Source: Burkholderiales bacterium
Lineage (GTDB): Bacteria; Pseudomonadota; Gammaproteobacteria; Burkholderiales; Burkholderiaceae_C
Length of the DNA: 41,397 nucleotides
Direction of reading: 5' to 3'
Assembly (NCBI GenBank): GCA_016191995.1
Contig: JACPVA010000068.1
Location: 1-41,397, forward strand
Below are positions 16,932 through 28,418 of the stretch, piece after piece. The notes beneath the pieces are model-generated. The model did not search any database, was not told where the DNA came from, and was given only the letters and a program-made list of their open reading frames with translations. Position 1 is the stretch's first letter; every line of letters starts with the position of its first letter. A program made the position numbers and the translations under genes.

Positions 16932-17128
16932 GAAGTGGCTCCCTTGGCCGCGCGCTTGTTGTTGCTGGTGTTGCCCGTGGCGATGCCCTTGAGCCTGCAG
17001 TGCTCGCGGATCAGCACCTCGACCATGTTGGCGATGGAGCGGTGCTCCAGCTCGGCAGCGCGCTGCAGCGCCTCCTTGATCTCGGGCTCGATGCGCAGCG
17101 TGAGAGTGGCGGTCTTGCTGGCGGCCAT
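16928..17128 (-). CDS. Ribbon-helix-helix (Arc/CopG-like) regulator
   Basis: A 66-residue protein from the ATG at 17128 (MAASKTATLTLRIEPEIKEAL). The longer frame to 17257 has no support. TATLTLRIEPEIKEALQRAA followed by RSIANMVEVLIREHC is the beta-helix-helix pattern of an Arc/CopG-type DNA-binding dimer. It is the first gene of the defence operon, so autoregulation of the operon is the natural guess. The C-terminal tail (GNTSNNKRAAKGATS) is basic. An antitoxin role is possible for this fold, but no toxin-like partner is adjacent. Confidence 0.82.
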   Translation of the reverse strand: MAASKTATLTLRIEPEIKEALQRAAELEHRSIANMVEVLIREHCRLKGIATGNTSNNKRAAKGATS

Positions 17129-17145
17129 GGCGTCCTCGTGGCGGT

Positions 17146-17164
17146 GATGCAAATGTACTGCACC
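17146..17164. promoter_or_regulatory. Candidate promoter/operator of the defence operon
   Basis: A near-palindrome, GATGCA-N7-TGCACC on the plus strand (five of six arm positions symmetric), lies 18 bases upstream of the regulator ATG. On the minus strand it covers TACATT (17157-17152), a plausible -10 element; no good -35 is visible. GAGG at 17136-17133 could be the ribosome site. A ribbon-helix-helix dimer pair binding here would block the promoter. Evidence is only pattern and position. Confidence 0.35.
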
Positions 17165-17408
17165 AAGCAGCCAGGACCGCCCGAGTTGAGTGAGCGATGC
17201 GGGGCCAGATCGCGCCCGCAGGCGGAATACGATGGCCTCGAGCGGTGCGGCGCGCATCGAGGTTGCCCAGGCCGGATGCGTGCGATGGAGCTGGCGCTGC
17301 TGGTCCGAATCGCCGGACGTACCCGTAGCTTACAGGTCACCTGCCAGACCCCAATCCGGGTCATTGGCGGGGCGCTACACGCAAGGCGTGTCACGCCGCA
17401 CACGGTCT
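17165..17408. other. Non-coding right border of the defence island
   Basis: No convincing gene is seen between the operon's candidate promoter and yheS. The ORFs that cross this stretch lack recognisable motifs. Short inverted repeats occur (CCAAT-N7-ATTGG near 17350 and GGCGTG-T-CACGCC near 17385) but no T-run follows them. No tRNA, integrase remnant or flanking direct repeat was found to explain how the island arrived. Confidence 0.4.
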
Positions 17409-19426
<2,018 letters not shown>

Positions 19427-19430
<4 letters not shown>

Positions 19431-20368
19431 GCGCGGCCCGTGCGCGCGGCGGTTGCCGCGACGGCGTTGCTCGGCACCGCGGCGGCCGGATCGCCCGTCA
19501 GTGCCTCGCGCGTCAGCAGCAGCACCTGGTCGTCGCCGGCGCTGGTCGGCAGCCAGACCGCCTCCAGGCGCGGGAAGGCGGCGTCGAAGTGCGCGCGCTC
19601 ATTCCCGATCTCGAGCACGAGCACGCCCTGCGGGCCCAGGTGCGGTGCCACGCCGGCGAGCAGCCGCCGCACGAAGTCCATACCGTCGCGGCCGCCTTCG
19701 CGGTTGCCGTCCAGCGCCAGCGCCGGCTCGGCGCGGTATTCGGCCGGCAGCGCGTCCATCGCCGCCCGGTTGACATAGGGCGGGTTGCACAGGATCAGAT
19801 CGTAGGCGCCGCGCGCGGCGGCCAGGCCGTCGCCCTGGCGCAGCGTGATGCGGCCTTCCAGGCCATGGCGGTGGACGTTGAGGGCTGCCACCGCGAGCGC
19901 ATCGGGGCAGACGTCGGTGGCGTCGACGGCCAGCGCCGGCCAGGCCAGCGCCGCCAGCACCGCGAGGCTGCCGCCGCCGGTGCACAGGTCGAGCGCGTGC
20001 GTCGCGTCGGCGGCCAGCCAGGCGTCGAGCGTGCCGTCGGCGATGACTTCGGCGATCAGCGATCGCGGCACGATGACGCGCTCGTCGACGGTGAACGCGA
20101 CACCTTGCAGCCAGGCCTCGCCGGTCAGGTAGGCGGCGGGCTTGCGGCTCGTGATTCGCGCATCGACCAGCGCGCGCACCGCGGCCTGTCCGTCAGCGTC
20201 GACCTCGCGCGCGGCCACCCCGTTGAGGTCGTCCAGCGGCAGGGCGAGCCGCCACAGCACGAGCCACGCGGCCTCGTCCCAGGCGTTGGTCGTGCCGTGG
20301 CCGAAGGCCACGCCGGCGGCGTCGAGGCGCGCCGCCGCGTCCTCGACGAGCTGCAGCAGGGTCGTCAC
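19427..20368 (-). CDS. prmB: Ribosomal protein L3 glutamine N5-methyltransferase
   Basis: A 313-residue AdoMet-dependent methyltransferase of the HemK/PrmB family that modifies a glutamine of ribosomal protein L3. The start is GTG at 20368 ([10 protein letters not shown]), overlapping the dapE stop by four bases; the long frame up to 21355 is an artefact over dapE. Motif I is [16 protein letters not shown] and the catalytic loop is LCNPPYVN. The N-terminal helical part and the segment [15 protein letters not shown] (family G-E-x-x-F-x-G region) fit PrmB. PrmC is the alternative paralogue; the dapE-prmB neighbourhood favours PrmB. Confidence 0.88.
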
Positions 20369-21531
20369 GGCGCGAGCAGGAAGTTGGCCAGCGTGCGCCG
20401 GTAGATCGCCGCCAGCCGGTCGATATCGGCCAGCTCGACATGCTCGTCGACCTGGTGGATGCTGGCGTTGACGGGGCCGAACTCGACCACCTGCGGGCAG
20501 ATGCGCGCGATGAAGCGGCCGTCCGAGGTGCCGCCGGTGGTCGACGGCTCGGGCAGTATGCCGGTCTCGGCTTCGATCGCGGTGGCCAGCGCCCGGCTCA
20601 GCGTGCCGGGCGGCGTGAGGAAGGGCTCGGCGCCGAGCGTCCAGGCTAGCGTCGCGTCGACGCGGTGGCGCTCGAGGATCGATCGCACGCGCGCCTGCAG
20701 CGACGCCGGCGTCGACGCGCTGCCGAAGCGGAAGTTGAAGTCCAGCACCAGCTCGCCCGGGATCACGTTGCCGGCGCCGGTGCCGGCGTGGACGTTGCTG
20801 ACCTGCATGGTGGTCGCGGGGAAGTGCGCGTCGCCGTCGTCCCAGCGCTGCCCGACCAGCTCGGCCAGCGCCGGCGCGAGCTCGTGCACCGGGTTGCGCG
20901 CGAGCTGCGGGTAGGCAACATGGCCCTGCACGCCGCGCACCACGAGCCGCGCCGATAGCGACCCGCGGCGACCGTTCTTGACCGTATCGCCGAGCCGCGC
21001 GACCGAGGTCGGCTCGCCGACGATGCAGGCGTCGAGGGGTTCGCCGCGCTGCTGCAGCCACTCGACGACGCGCACCGTGCCGTCGACCGCCGGGCCCTCC
21101 TCGTCGCTCGTCAGCAGCAGCGCGATCGCGCCCGGGTGGCGCGGATGCGCGGCGAGGAAGCCCTCGGTGGCGACGACGAAGGCGGCGATCGAGGTCTTCA
21201 TGTCGGCGGCGCCGCGGCCGTAGAGCCGGCCGTCGCGCTCGGTCGGCACGAAGGGGTCGCTCGCCCAGCGATCGCGCGGGCCGGGCGGGACGACGTCGGT
21301 GTGGCCGGCGAAGACGATCGCCGGCCCGGGCGCGCCGCCGCGGCGCAGCGCCCAAAGGTTGCTCACGCGCGCGGCCTCGGGGCCGGCGGCGATCGTCTCG
21401 CAGTCGAATCCGGCGGCGCGCAGGCGGTCGGCGACGAGCGCCTGGCAGCCGGCATCGTCGGGCGTGACCGACGGCCGCGCGACCAGCTTGCGCAGCAGCT
21501 CCAGCGCCGGGCTCACCGCGGCCGCCCGCAC
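20365..21531 (-). CDS. dapE: Succinyl-diaminopimelate desuccinylase
   Basis: Metallohydrolase of the succinylase branch of lysine/diaminopimelate synthesis, releasing LL-diaminopimelate. It has up to 388 residues from GTG at 21531; GTG at 21516 ([12 protein letters not shown]) is an equally likely start. Metal- and substrate-binding motifs of M20 peptidases are visible: [32 protein letters not shown] with the catalytic Glu pair, and GEPTSV. The C-terminal [12 protein letters not shown] carries the last metal ligand His. It overlaps prmB and follows pilU by about 90 bases. Confidence 0.93.
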   Translation of the reverse strand: MRAAAVSPALELLRKLVARPSVTPDDAGCQALVADRLRAAGFDCETIAAGPEAARVSNLWALRRGGAPGPAIVFAGHTDVVPPGPRDRWASDPFVPTERDGRLYGRGAADMKTSIAAFVVATEGFLAAHPRHPGAIALLLTSDEEGPAVDGTVRVVEWLQQRGEPLDACIVGEPTSVARLGDTVKNGRRGSLSARLVVRGVQGHVAYPQLARNPVHELAPALAELVGQRWDDGDAHFPATTMQVSNVHAGTGAGNVIPGELVLDFNFRFGSASTPASLQARVRSILERHRVDATLAWTLGAEPFLTPPGTLSRALATAIEAETGILPEPSTTGGTSDGRFIARICPQVVEFGPVNASIHQVDEHVELADIDRLAAIYRRTLANFLLAP

Positions 21532-21618
21532 GCGCGCCGCATCGGCGCCGGCCTGCTCACCGGATCACCCGCCGCGCGCCGCGCTCCCGGATGAGCGCTC
21601 GGGAACGGCCCGGCGCGC

Positions 21619-22803
21619 TCATCGGCGCACCAGCCACGGTGCGGCCGGGGTCGCGTCCACCGGGTGCACGTCCAGCGTCACCGCGGTGAAGACCGGCTCC
21701 TCGTCGGCCGGCACCTGCGCCGCCTCGGGCGCCGGGGCATCGCCCTGGTCCAGCCGCCACATCAGGTTGGTCGCCGAATCGGCGTAGGCGATGCCGTCGT
21801 CGCGCGAGACGGTGCCGTTCTTGATCAGCCGCGCGATATCCTGCTCGAAGGTCTGCGAGCCTTGCGCGAGCGACTTCTCCATCGCCTCCTTGACGCTGGG
21901 CAGGTCGCCCTTCTCGATCAGCTCGGACACCAGCTTGGTGTTCAGCAGCACCTCGACCGCCGGCACGCGGCCGCCGGTCTGGGCGCGCAGCAGACGCTGC
22001 GAGGCGATCGCCTTCAGCCCCGCGGCGAGGTCCGACAGCAGCGCCGGCCGCGCCTCCGGCGTGTAGAACGACAGGATGCGGCCGAGCGCGTGGTAGCTGT
22101 TGTTGGCGTGCAGCGTCGCGAGCACGAGGTGCCCCGACAGCGCATACGACAGCGCCGAGGTCATGGTCTCGCGGTCGCGGATCTCGCCGATCAGGATGCA
22201 GTCCGGCGCCTGCCGCATCGCATTCTTCAGCGCCACCTGCAGCGACTCGGTGTCGCGGCCGACCTCGCGCTGGTTGACGATCGAGCGCTTGTTGCTGAAC
22301 AGGAACTCGATCGGATCCTCGATCGTCAGGATATGCCCCGGCATGTTCTGGTTGCGCGACTCGAGCATCGCCGCCAGCGTCGTGCTCTTGCCGGTGCCGG
22401 TGGCGCCGACCATCAGGATCAGCCCGCGCTTCTCCAGCACCAGCTCGGACATGATCGGCGGCAGGCCGAGCGAGTCCAGCGTCGGGATCTCGTGCGGGAT
22501 GCAGCGCAGCACGGCGGCGATCGACCCGCGCTGGCGGAACGCCGACAGGCGGAAGCTGCCGACGCGGTGGATGCTGACGCCGCAGTTGAGCTCGCCGGTC
22601 TCGTCGAGCTCCTCCATCTGCTGCGGCGTGACGAGCTCGGCCAGCAGGCTGCGCGTCTGGTTGACGCCGAGGACCTGGTCCGACAGCTGCAGGATCTGGC
22701 CGTCGATCTTGATCAGGATCGGCGTGTTGGCCGACATGTAGACGTCCGAGGCCTGCTTCTCGGCCATCAGGCGCAGCACGCGCTCCATGTTTCCGCTGCT
22801 CAT
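21619..22803 (-). CDS. pilU: Type IV pilus retraction ATPase, PilT/PilU family
   Basis: A 394-residue secretion-type hexameric ATPase that works at the inner-membrane base of type IV pili. Walker A is GATGTGKST at 133-141, the Asp box is LTIEDPIEFLF, Walker B LIGEIRDRETM, and the His box HLVLATLHANNSYHALGR. The N-terminus (MERVLRLMAEKQASDVYMSA) is typical of the family. The extended C-terminus and NQREVGRD wording favour PilU over PilT. It lies between dapD and dapE with no other pilus gene in the window, a placement I recall from other Burkholderiales. Confidence 0.88.
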   Translation of the reverse strand: MSSGNMERVLRLMAEKQASDVYMSANTPILIKIDGQILQLSDQVLGVNQTRSLLAELVTPQQMEELDETGELNCGVSIHRVGSFRLSAFRQRGSIAAVLRCIPHEIPTLDSLGLPPIMSELVLEKRGLILMVGATGTGKSTTLAAMLESRNQNMPGHILTIEDPIEFLFSNKRSIVNQREVGRDTESLQVALKNAMRQAPDCILIGEIRDRETMTSALSYALSGHLVLATLHANNSYHALGRILSFYTPEARPALLSDLAAGLKAIASQRLLRAQTGGRVPAVEVLLNTKLVSELIEKGDLPSVKEAMEKSLAQGSQTFEQDIARLIKNGTVSRDDGIAYADSATNLMWRLDQGDAPAPEAAQVPADEEPVFTAVTLDVHPVDATPAAPWLVRR

Positions 22804-22875
22804 CGGGGCTCCCTGGGTGGCTGCGCCGTCCTGCTGCGCCGAGCTGCCGCCGGACCAGGCCGCCGGCGCGGGCGA

Positions 22876-23709
<834 letters not shown>

Positions 23710-23720
23710 CGGTGCGGGCC

Positions 23721-24968
23721 TCATCGGGGAAGTCGTCCATGATCCGGGGCGCTGCCCTGCATCAGGGAAGTCGGCGCATAGGCGGCGATGCGCCGGGCGG
23801 CGTCGAGGCACTCGTCGACGCCGGCGACGAGCGCTAGCCGGATGCGGCCCGCGCCCGGGTTGGCGCCGTGCGCATCGCGCGCGAGCAGGCTGCCTGGCAG
23901 GACCGTCACATTGTATTGAGCGAAGAGCCCGCGCGCCCAGGCGACATCGTCAGCCGGCCGCCCGCCGCGGCCGGGCAGGCCGGCCCAGAGGAAGAAGCCT
24001 GCATCGGGCAGCCGCACGTCGAGGACTTCGGCCAGGATCGGCGTGACGCGAGCGAATTTTTCACGGTACAGCGCGCGGCCGGCCTCGACATGCGCCTCGT
24101 CGCCCCAGGCCGCGATGCTGGCCGCGGCGGCGAGCGGCCCCATCGCGCTGCCGTGGTAGGTGCGGTACAGCGCGAAGGCGCGGATCCATTCGGCATCGCC
24201 GGCGACGAATCCGGCGCGCAGCCCGGGCACGCTGGAGCGCTTGGACAGGCTGGTGAAGACGACGAGGCGGCGGAAATCGCCGCGGCCGAGGCGTCGCGCG
24301 GCCTGCAGCCCGCCCAGCGGCGGCGCGTCGCCGAACCAGATCTCCGAGTAGCACTCGTCGCTGGCGATGACGAAGCCATGCCGGTCCGACAGCTCGAACA
24401 GCCGCTGCCATTCGGCCAGCGGGATCACGGCCCCGGTCGGGTTGCCCGGCGAGCAGACATACAGCAGCTGCGTGCGGGCCCAGGTCGCATCGTCGATCAG
24501 GCGCCAGTCGGCGGCGAAGTTGCGTGCCGGGTCGCTGTTGGCGAACGCGAGCTCGGCGCCGGCCAGCAGCGCCGCACCCTCGTAGATCTGGTAGAAGGGA
24601 TTCGGGCAGACGACGGTGGCCCCGGGGCGCGAGGCATCGACCGCGACCTGCGCGAAGGCGAACAGCGCCTCGCGCGACCCGTTGACCGGCAGCAGCTGGG
24701 TCTCGGCGTCGACGTCGACGCCGTAGCGGCGCGCGAGCCAGGCGGCACAGGCCTGGCGCAGTGCGGGCGTGCCGCGCGTCGGCGGGTAGCTCGCCAGGCC
24801 CGGCAGCGCGGCGGCGATGGCGCGCCTGACGAGCTCGGGGGCGGCGTGGCGCGGCTCGCCGATGCCGAGGTTGATCGGCGCGCGCGAGGTATCCGGCTGC
24901 ACGCCGCGGACGATCTCGGCCCAGCGCTCGAACGGGTAGGGATGGAGCAGGCGCAGGCGCGGGTTCAT
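23721..24968 (-). CDS. dapC: Succinyldiaminopimelate transaminase
   Basis: A 415-residue PLP-dependent aminotransferase, fold type I. The PLP lysine is K243 in [22 protein letters not shown] and [12 protein letters not shown] bind cofactor. The start [16 protein letters not shown] and the tight link to dapD identify it as DapC, which transaminates N-succinyl-2-amino-6-ketopimelate with glutamate. The C-terminal tail ([16 protein letters not shown]) extends slightly beyond the conserved fold. The gene is preceded by only 38 bases after zapA. Confidence 0.9.
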   Translation of the reverse strand: MNPRLRLLHPYPFERWAEIVRGVQPDTSRAPINLGIGEPRHAAPELVRRAIAAALPGLASYPPTRGTPALRQACAAWLARRYGVDVDAETQLLPVNGSREALFAFAQVAVDASRPGATVVCPNPFYQIYEGAALLAGAELAFANSDPARNFAADWRLIDDATWARTQLLYVCSPGNPTGAVIPLAEWQRLFELSDRHGFVIASDECYSEIWFGDAPPLGGLQAARRLGRGDFRRLVVFTSLSKRSSVPGLRAGFVAGDAEWIRAFALYRTYHGSAMGPLAAAASIAAWGDEAHVEAGRALYREKFARVTPILAEVLDVRLPDAGFFLWAGLPGRGGRPADDVAWARGLFAQYNVTVLPGSLLARDAHGANPGAGRIRLALVAGVDECLDAARRIAAYAPTSLMQGSAPDHGRLPR

Positions 24969-25006
24969 GCGCCGGATTATCCGGCGCCGGCCGGGCGGCG
25001 GCCGCG

Positions 25007-25354
25007 CTACAGCAGCAGGCCGTCGTCCTGCAGCAGGTGGTCCAGGCGCGCGACCAGCGCGTCGAGGTCGACACCGTCGGTGTCGGCCGGCGCGGCGTGC
25101 GCGGCCTGCGCGGCAGCCGGCGACGCGGACGGCGCCGCGGCCGCTGCGGCGAGCGGCTGCTCGGCGAGCTTGTACGCGAGGTTGAGCGCGGCCAGCACCG
25201 CGATGCGCTCGCGCGCCTTGACCCTGCCGGCATCGCGGATCGCGCTCATCTCGGTGTCGACCGCGGCCACCGCCGCGAGCAGCGAGGACTCGCCGCCCTC
25301 CGGGCAGCCGAGCACATAGCTCTGGCCGAGGATCGTCGCCTCGATCTGCTTCAT
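25007..25354 (-). CDS. zapA: Cell division protein ZapA
   Basis: A 115-residue FtsZ-associated protein that bundles FtsZ filaments at midcell. It starts MKQIEATILGQSYVLGCPEGGE, the conserved ZapA beginning, and continues with an amphipathic coiled-coil helix (RERIAVLAALNLAYKLAEQ). An Ala/Pro-rich spacer separates it from a C-terminal LDHLLQDDG segment. The ATG overlaps the stop of the upstream coiled-coil gene by four bases. The 6S RNA gene that often follows zapA is not here, as dapC starts 38 bases downstream. Confidence 0.9.
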   Translation of the reverse strand: MKQIEATILGQSYVLGCPEGGESSLLAAVAAVDTEMSAIRDAGRVKARERIAVLAALNLAYKLAEQPLAAAAAAPSASPAAAQAAHAAPADTDGVDLDALVARLDHLLQDDGLLL

Positions 25355-25551
25355 CGCTCGCTGTCCTCGGGCAGCCGCGCCAGCAGCGCGTCGACGCGCG
25401 CGCGTGCCGCGGCGAGCCTGGCCTTCAGGCTGTCGCGCTCGGTCGTGACCGCTTCCAGCTCCTGCGCCAGCAGCGCATGCGCGCGCTGCAGCTCCTCGTG
25501 GCGCAGCAGCAGGCGCTCGATGCGTTCGGCGAGGTCTCGCAGCGTGGCCAC
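25351..25551 (-). CDS. Small coiled-coil protein, ZapB-like (TIGR02449-type)
   Basis: A 66-residue protein from GTG at 25551 (VATLRDLAERIERLLLRHEE). Almost the whole chain is a charged heptad-like helix ending LARLPEDSER. Small coiled-coil proteins of this kind regularly precede zapA and are regarded as ZapB-like; a role in division is by association. The overlap with zapA indicates coupled translation. The frame further upstream overlaps nth and is Arg-rich noise. Confidence 0.75.
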   Translation of the reverse strand: MATLRDLAERIERLLLRHEELQRAHALLAQELEAVTTERDSLKARLAAARARVDALLARLPEDSER

Positions 25552-25570
25552 GGGGCGGCTTCGGGCAGCT

Positions 25571-26239
25571 TCAGGCGGAGTCGGACGGGCGGTATCGGCT
25601 CGGTGCCGACGATTGTAGGCGGCCGTGGTCGCAGGTCGGCCGCACCGCGCAGACCTCGCAGCGCGGCCGGCGCGCCAGGCAGACATAGCGCCCGTGCAGG
25701 ATCAGCCAGTGGTGCGCATGCTGCAGGTAGGCCGCCGGCACGCGCGCCAGCAGCCGTTGCTCGACCTCGAGTGGCGTGCGCCCCGGCGCCAGCCCGGTGC
25801 GGTTGGCGACCCGGAACACATGCGTGTCGACGGCGATCGTCGGCTCGCCGAAGGCGACGTTGAGCACGACATTGGCGGTCTTGCGGCCGACGCCCGGCAA
25901 GGCCTCCAGCGCCGCGCGGTCGCGCGGCACGGCGCCGGCGTGGCGCTCGACCAGCAGGCGGCAGGTCGCGACCAGGTTCTTCGCCTTGGTGCGGTACAGC
26001 CCGATCGTGCGGATGCGCGCGGCGACCTCGTCCGCGCCGAGCGCCAGCATGCGGCGCGGGGTCGGCGCGCACGCGAACAGCGCCGGGGTGGCCTTGTTGA
26101 CGCTGGCGTCGGTGGCCTGCGCCGACAGCAGCACCGCCGCCAGCAGCTCGAAGACGCTGGCGTAGACGAGCTCGCTGCGCGGCTGCGGGTTGGCGGCCGC
26201 GAGCGTGGCGAAGAAGCGCTCGACCTCGGAGTCGGTCAT
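25571..26239 (-). CDS. nth: Endonuclease III (DNA glycosylase/AP lyase)
   Basis: Removes oxidised pyrimidines and nicks at abasic sites in base excision repair. The 222-residue protein starts at the ATG of MTDSEVERFFATLAA, two bases after the stop of the ferredoxin gene. The helix-hairpin-helix is LPGVGRKTANVV with catalytic Lys120, and Asp138 lies in AVDTHVFRVA. The iron-sulphur cluster loop C-x6-C-x2-C-x5-C is complete (CLARRPRCEVCAVRPTC). The tail after the cluster is slightly long. Confidence 0.95.
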   Translation of the reverse strand: MTDSEVERFFATLAAANPQPRSELVYASVFELLAAVLLSAQATDASVNKATPALFACAPTPRRMLALGADEVAARIRTIGLYRTKAKNLVATCRLLVERHAGAVPRDRAALEALPGVGRKTANVVLNVAFGEPTIAVDTHVFRVANRTGLAPGRTPLEVEQRLLARVPAAYLQHAHHWLILHGRYVCLARRPRCEVCAVRPTCDHGRLQSSAPSRYRPSDSA

Positions 26240-26241
26240 GG

Positions 26242-26886
26242 TCACGCTTCGCCCGTGCCCGTCGCGGGGGCGGCCATCCCGGCGGCCATCCCCGCGGCCA
26301 TCCCCGAGGTCATTCGTGCGGCCATTCGTGCATCGTGCTCGCGCCGGTCGCGCTCGACGCGCTCGCGATGCGCGAGGTAGCGCGCGCGCGACCGCTGCGC
26401 CTGCGCCGCGCTCCACGCCGCCCAGCCGGTTTGCGTGCCGCTCGCCGGGTGCATCGCGATGCAGTCGACCGGGCAGGCGCTCAGGCACAGCTCGCAGCCG
26501 TTGCAGTCCGCCTCGATCACGCTGTGCATCAGCGCGGGCGCGCCGACGATGCAGTCGACGGGGCAGGCCTTGATGCACAACGTGCAGCCTATGCAACCGG
26601 CCTCGTCGACGACCGCGACCGCGCGCGGCCGCTCCTCGCCGCAGGCCGGGTCCAGCGGCCGCGCCGGGCGTCCGGTCAGCTGCGCGAGCCGGGCGATGCC
26701 CTCGGCGCCGCCGGGCGGGCAGCGGTCGATGTCGGCCTCGCCAGCGGCGATCGCCTCGGCGTAGCCGCGGCAGTCGGCGAAGCCGCAGCGCCGGCACTGC
26801 GTCTGCGGCAGCGCGGCGTCCAGCGCGTCGGCCCGCGCCGAATTCGCGCGCGCGGTGTCGGCGCAGGGGGGCGGGGCGGCGGGCAC
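26242..26886 (-). CDS. rsxB: Electron transport complex ferredoxin RnfB/RsxB
   Basis: A 214-residue iron-sulphur protein from GTG at 26886. The N-terminal Fe-S domain is [15 protein letters not shown] with the fourth Cys in DRCPPGG. Two classical 4Fe-4S motifs follow: [15 protein letters not shown] and [15 protein letters not shown]. The usual N-terminal membrane helix of RnfB is missing, as in other betaproteobacterial forms next to nth. No other rnf/rsx gene is present, so it may act as a stand-alone ferredoxin. The C-terminus has short repeats ([12 protein letters not shown]). Confidence 0.85.
   Translation of the reverse strand: MPAAPPPCADTARANSARADALDAALPQTQCRRCGFADCRGYAEAIAAGEADIDRCPPGGAEGIARLAQLTGRPARPLDPACGEERPRAVAVVDEAGCIGCTLCIKACPVDCIVGAPALMHSVIEADCNGCELCLSACPVDCIAMHPASGTQTGWAAWSAAQAQRSRARYLAHRERVERDRREHDARMAARMTSGMAAGMAAGMAAPATGTGEA
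26269..26328. repeat. Five 12-bp tandem repeats in the 3' end of rsxB
   Basis: Units GGCGGCCATCCC (26269-26280 and 26281-26292), CGCGGCCATCCC, CGAGGTCATTCG and TGCGGCCATTCG run head to tail. On the coding strand they give the four-residue repeats of [12 protein letters not shown] type. Unit length preserves frame. Confidence 0.8.
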
Positions 26887-26930
26887 GTGCCGATTATCGG
26901 CGCGTGCGACTTCCGCCGCGGCGCGGCGCC

Positions 26931-28229
26931 TCAGCGAACGCGGTGGATCTCGCCGTGCCGCCGGGGCTCGGCGGCGACCGCGGCGCCGCGCCGGTGGCGC
27001 TCGATGAAGGCCTTCACGCGCGGGTAGACCATCTCGCGCCAGCGGCGGCCGGAGAAGATGCCATAGTGGCCGGCGCCAGGGACGTCGTAGTGCGCATGCC
27101 GCCCGGCCGGGATGCCGGTGCACAGGTCGTGCGCGGCCTGCGTCTGGCCGGCGCCGGAGATGTCGTCGAGCTCACCCTCGACCGTCATCAGCGCGCTGCC
27201 GGTGATGTCCTGCGGGCGCACATGCTCGCCGCCGACATACCAGCTGCCGTTCATCAGCGCAAAGTCCTGGAATACGGTCTTGATCGTGTCGAGGTAGTAC
27301 TCGGCCGGCAGGTCGAGCACGGCGTTGTACTCGTCGTAGAACTGGCGGTGCGCGTCGGCGCTGTCGTCGTCGCCGCGGATCAGGTCGCGGAAATAGTCGT
27401 AGTGCGACGAGACATGGCGGTCCGGGTTCATCGCGACGAAGCCTGAATGCTGCAGGAAGCCCGGGTAGACGCGCCGCCCGGCGCCGGGGTAGTTCGGCGG
27501 CACGCGGAAGATGACGTTGTTCTCGAACCAGCCGTGGCTCTTGGTCGTGGCGAGCGTATTGACCGCGGTCGCGCTGCGCCGGGCGTCGATCGGGCCGCCC
27601 ATCATGGTCAGGGTCGGTGGCGTGGGTTCGCCGCGGCTGGCCATCAGCGACACCGCGGCCAGCACCGGGACGGTCGGCTGGCAGACCGAGATCACATGCG
27701 CCTCGGCGCCGACGTGGCGGATGAACTTCTGCACGTAGCGCACGTAGTCGTCGAGGTGGAACGGCCCCTGGTCGGCCGGCACCATGCGGGCGTCGGTCCA
27801 GTCGGTGATGTAGACCTTGTGGTCGTGCAGCAGGCTGCGCACGGTATCGCGCAGCAGCGTCGCGTGGTGCCCGGAGAGCGGCGCGACCACGAGCACCGTC
27901 GGCTGGCCCTTCATCAGTGCCAGTGCCTGCGGGTCGTCGGTGAAGCGCTTGAAGCGCAGCAGGCGGCAGAAGGGCTCGGCCAGTGCGACCCGCTCCTGCA
28001 CCGCGACCTCGACGCCGCCGCCGACCCTGGCGCTGGTGATGCCGAACGCGGGCTTCTCGTACTCCTTGCCCAAGCGGTGCAGCAGGTCGAACGACGCCGA
28101 GATGCGCTCGGACAGCGGCAGGTGGGCGAACGGCGACAGCGGGTGGTCGTACAGCTTGGCCGCGGCACCGGCGAATTCGGCGAACGGCGCCATCAGCGCG
28201 CGCTGGGTCTCGTAGAGCTGGTAGAGCAT
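26931..28229 (-). CDS. phaZ: Intracellular polyhydroxyalkanoate (PHB) depolymerase
   Basis: Degrades stored polyhydroxybutyrate in the cytoplasm. The 432-residue protein starts at the ATG of [20 protein letters not shown], the conserved PhaZ beginning; upstream in-frame sequence carries the operator and is not coding. The nucleophile is Cys183 in [11 protein letters not shown], the residue number known for PhaZ1 of Ralstonia/Cupriavidus, within an alpha/beta-hydrolase fold. [15 protein letters not shown] holds the catalytic His. A 10-bp inverted repeat upstream may be its operator. Its presence implies the cell makes PHB. Confidence 0.93.
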   Translation of the reverse strand: MLYQLYETQRALMAPFAEFAGAAAKLYDHPLSPFAHLPLSERISASFDLLHRLGKEYEKPAFGITSARVGGGVEVAVQERVALAEPFCRLLRFKRFTDDPQALALMKGQPTVLVVAPLSGHHATLLRDTVRSLLHDHKVYITDWTDARMVPADQGPFHLDDYVRYVQKFIRHVGAEAHVISVCQPTVPVLAAVSLMASRGEPTPPTLTMMGGPIDARRSATAVNTLATTKSHGWFENNVIFRVPPNYPGAGRRVYPGFLQHSGFVAMNPDRHVSSHYDYFRDLIRGDDDSADAHRQFYDEYNAVLDLPAEYYLDTIKTVFQDFALMNGSWYVGGEHVRPQDITGSALMTVEGELDDISGAGQTQAAHDLCTGIPAGRHAHYDVPGAGHYGIFSGRRWREMVYPRVKAFIERHRRGAAVAAEPRRHGEIHRVR

Positions 28230-28250
28230 GGGCGGGATCCTCGGCTCGGG

Positions 28251-28289
28251 GCTGGATTTGTGCAGTGCAGCAAATCCAGCGGCGACTAT
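28251..28289 (-). promoter_or_regulatory. phaZ promoter with PhaR-operator-like inverted repeat
   Basis: GCTGGATTTG (28251-28260) and CAAATCCAGC (28271-28280) are perfect 10-bp arms around TGCAGTGCAG. Read on the coding strand the centre is CTGCACTGCA flanked by TTTG/CAAA, close to the TGC-rich CTGC/GCAG sites bound by PhaR repressors of PHA genes. TATAGT just upstream on the minus strand is a good -10 candidate; no strong -35 is seen. A repressor downstream of the -10 would block initiation. Confidence 0.5.
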
Positions 28290-28319
28290 AGCGCGGACGG
28301 CGCCCGAGCGCACGAAGGT

Positions 28320-28368
28320 GCTGCGGCGAGCGATACGCCGCAGCGGGAAAAAAGCCCGACGATCGGGC
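28320..28368 (-). terminator. Rho-independent terminator of the aminotransferase gene, with second hairpin
   Basis: Read on the minus strand, stem GCCCGA/TCGGGC (28354-28368, 3-nt loop) is followed by six T (28353-28348), a standard terminator about 50 bases after the aminotransferase stop. A second perfect 9-bp stem, GCTGCGGCG/CGCCGCAGC (28320-28344), comes directly after. Both separate the aminotransferase from phaZ. Confidence 0.8.
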
Positions 28369-28418
28369 CTGCGCGCCGATCGCGCAGTCGCCTGCGCGAC
28401 AGCGGGCGGGCCGCTGCG

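Noticed and set aside
5363..17128. DISARM or BREX assignment for the defence operon
   Set aside because: No DUF1998 (drmB) or separate drmA-like gene for DISARM, and no pglZ or brxL for BREX; DUF499 and DUF3780 point to the DUF1156/Hma-like group.
24969..25006. 6S RNA gene next to zapA
   Set aside because: Only 38 bases lie between zapA and dapC, too short for 6S RNA.
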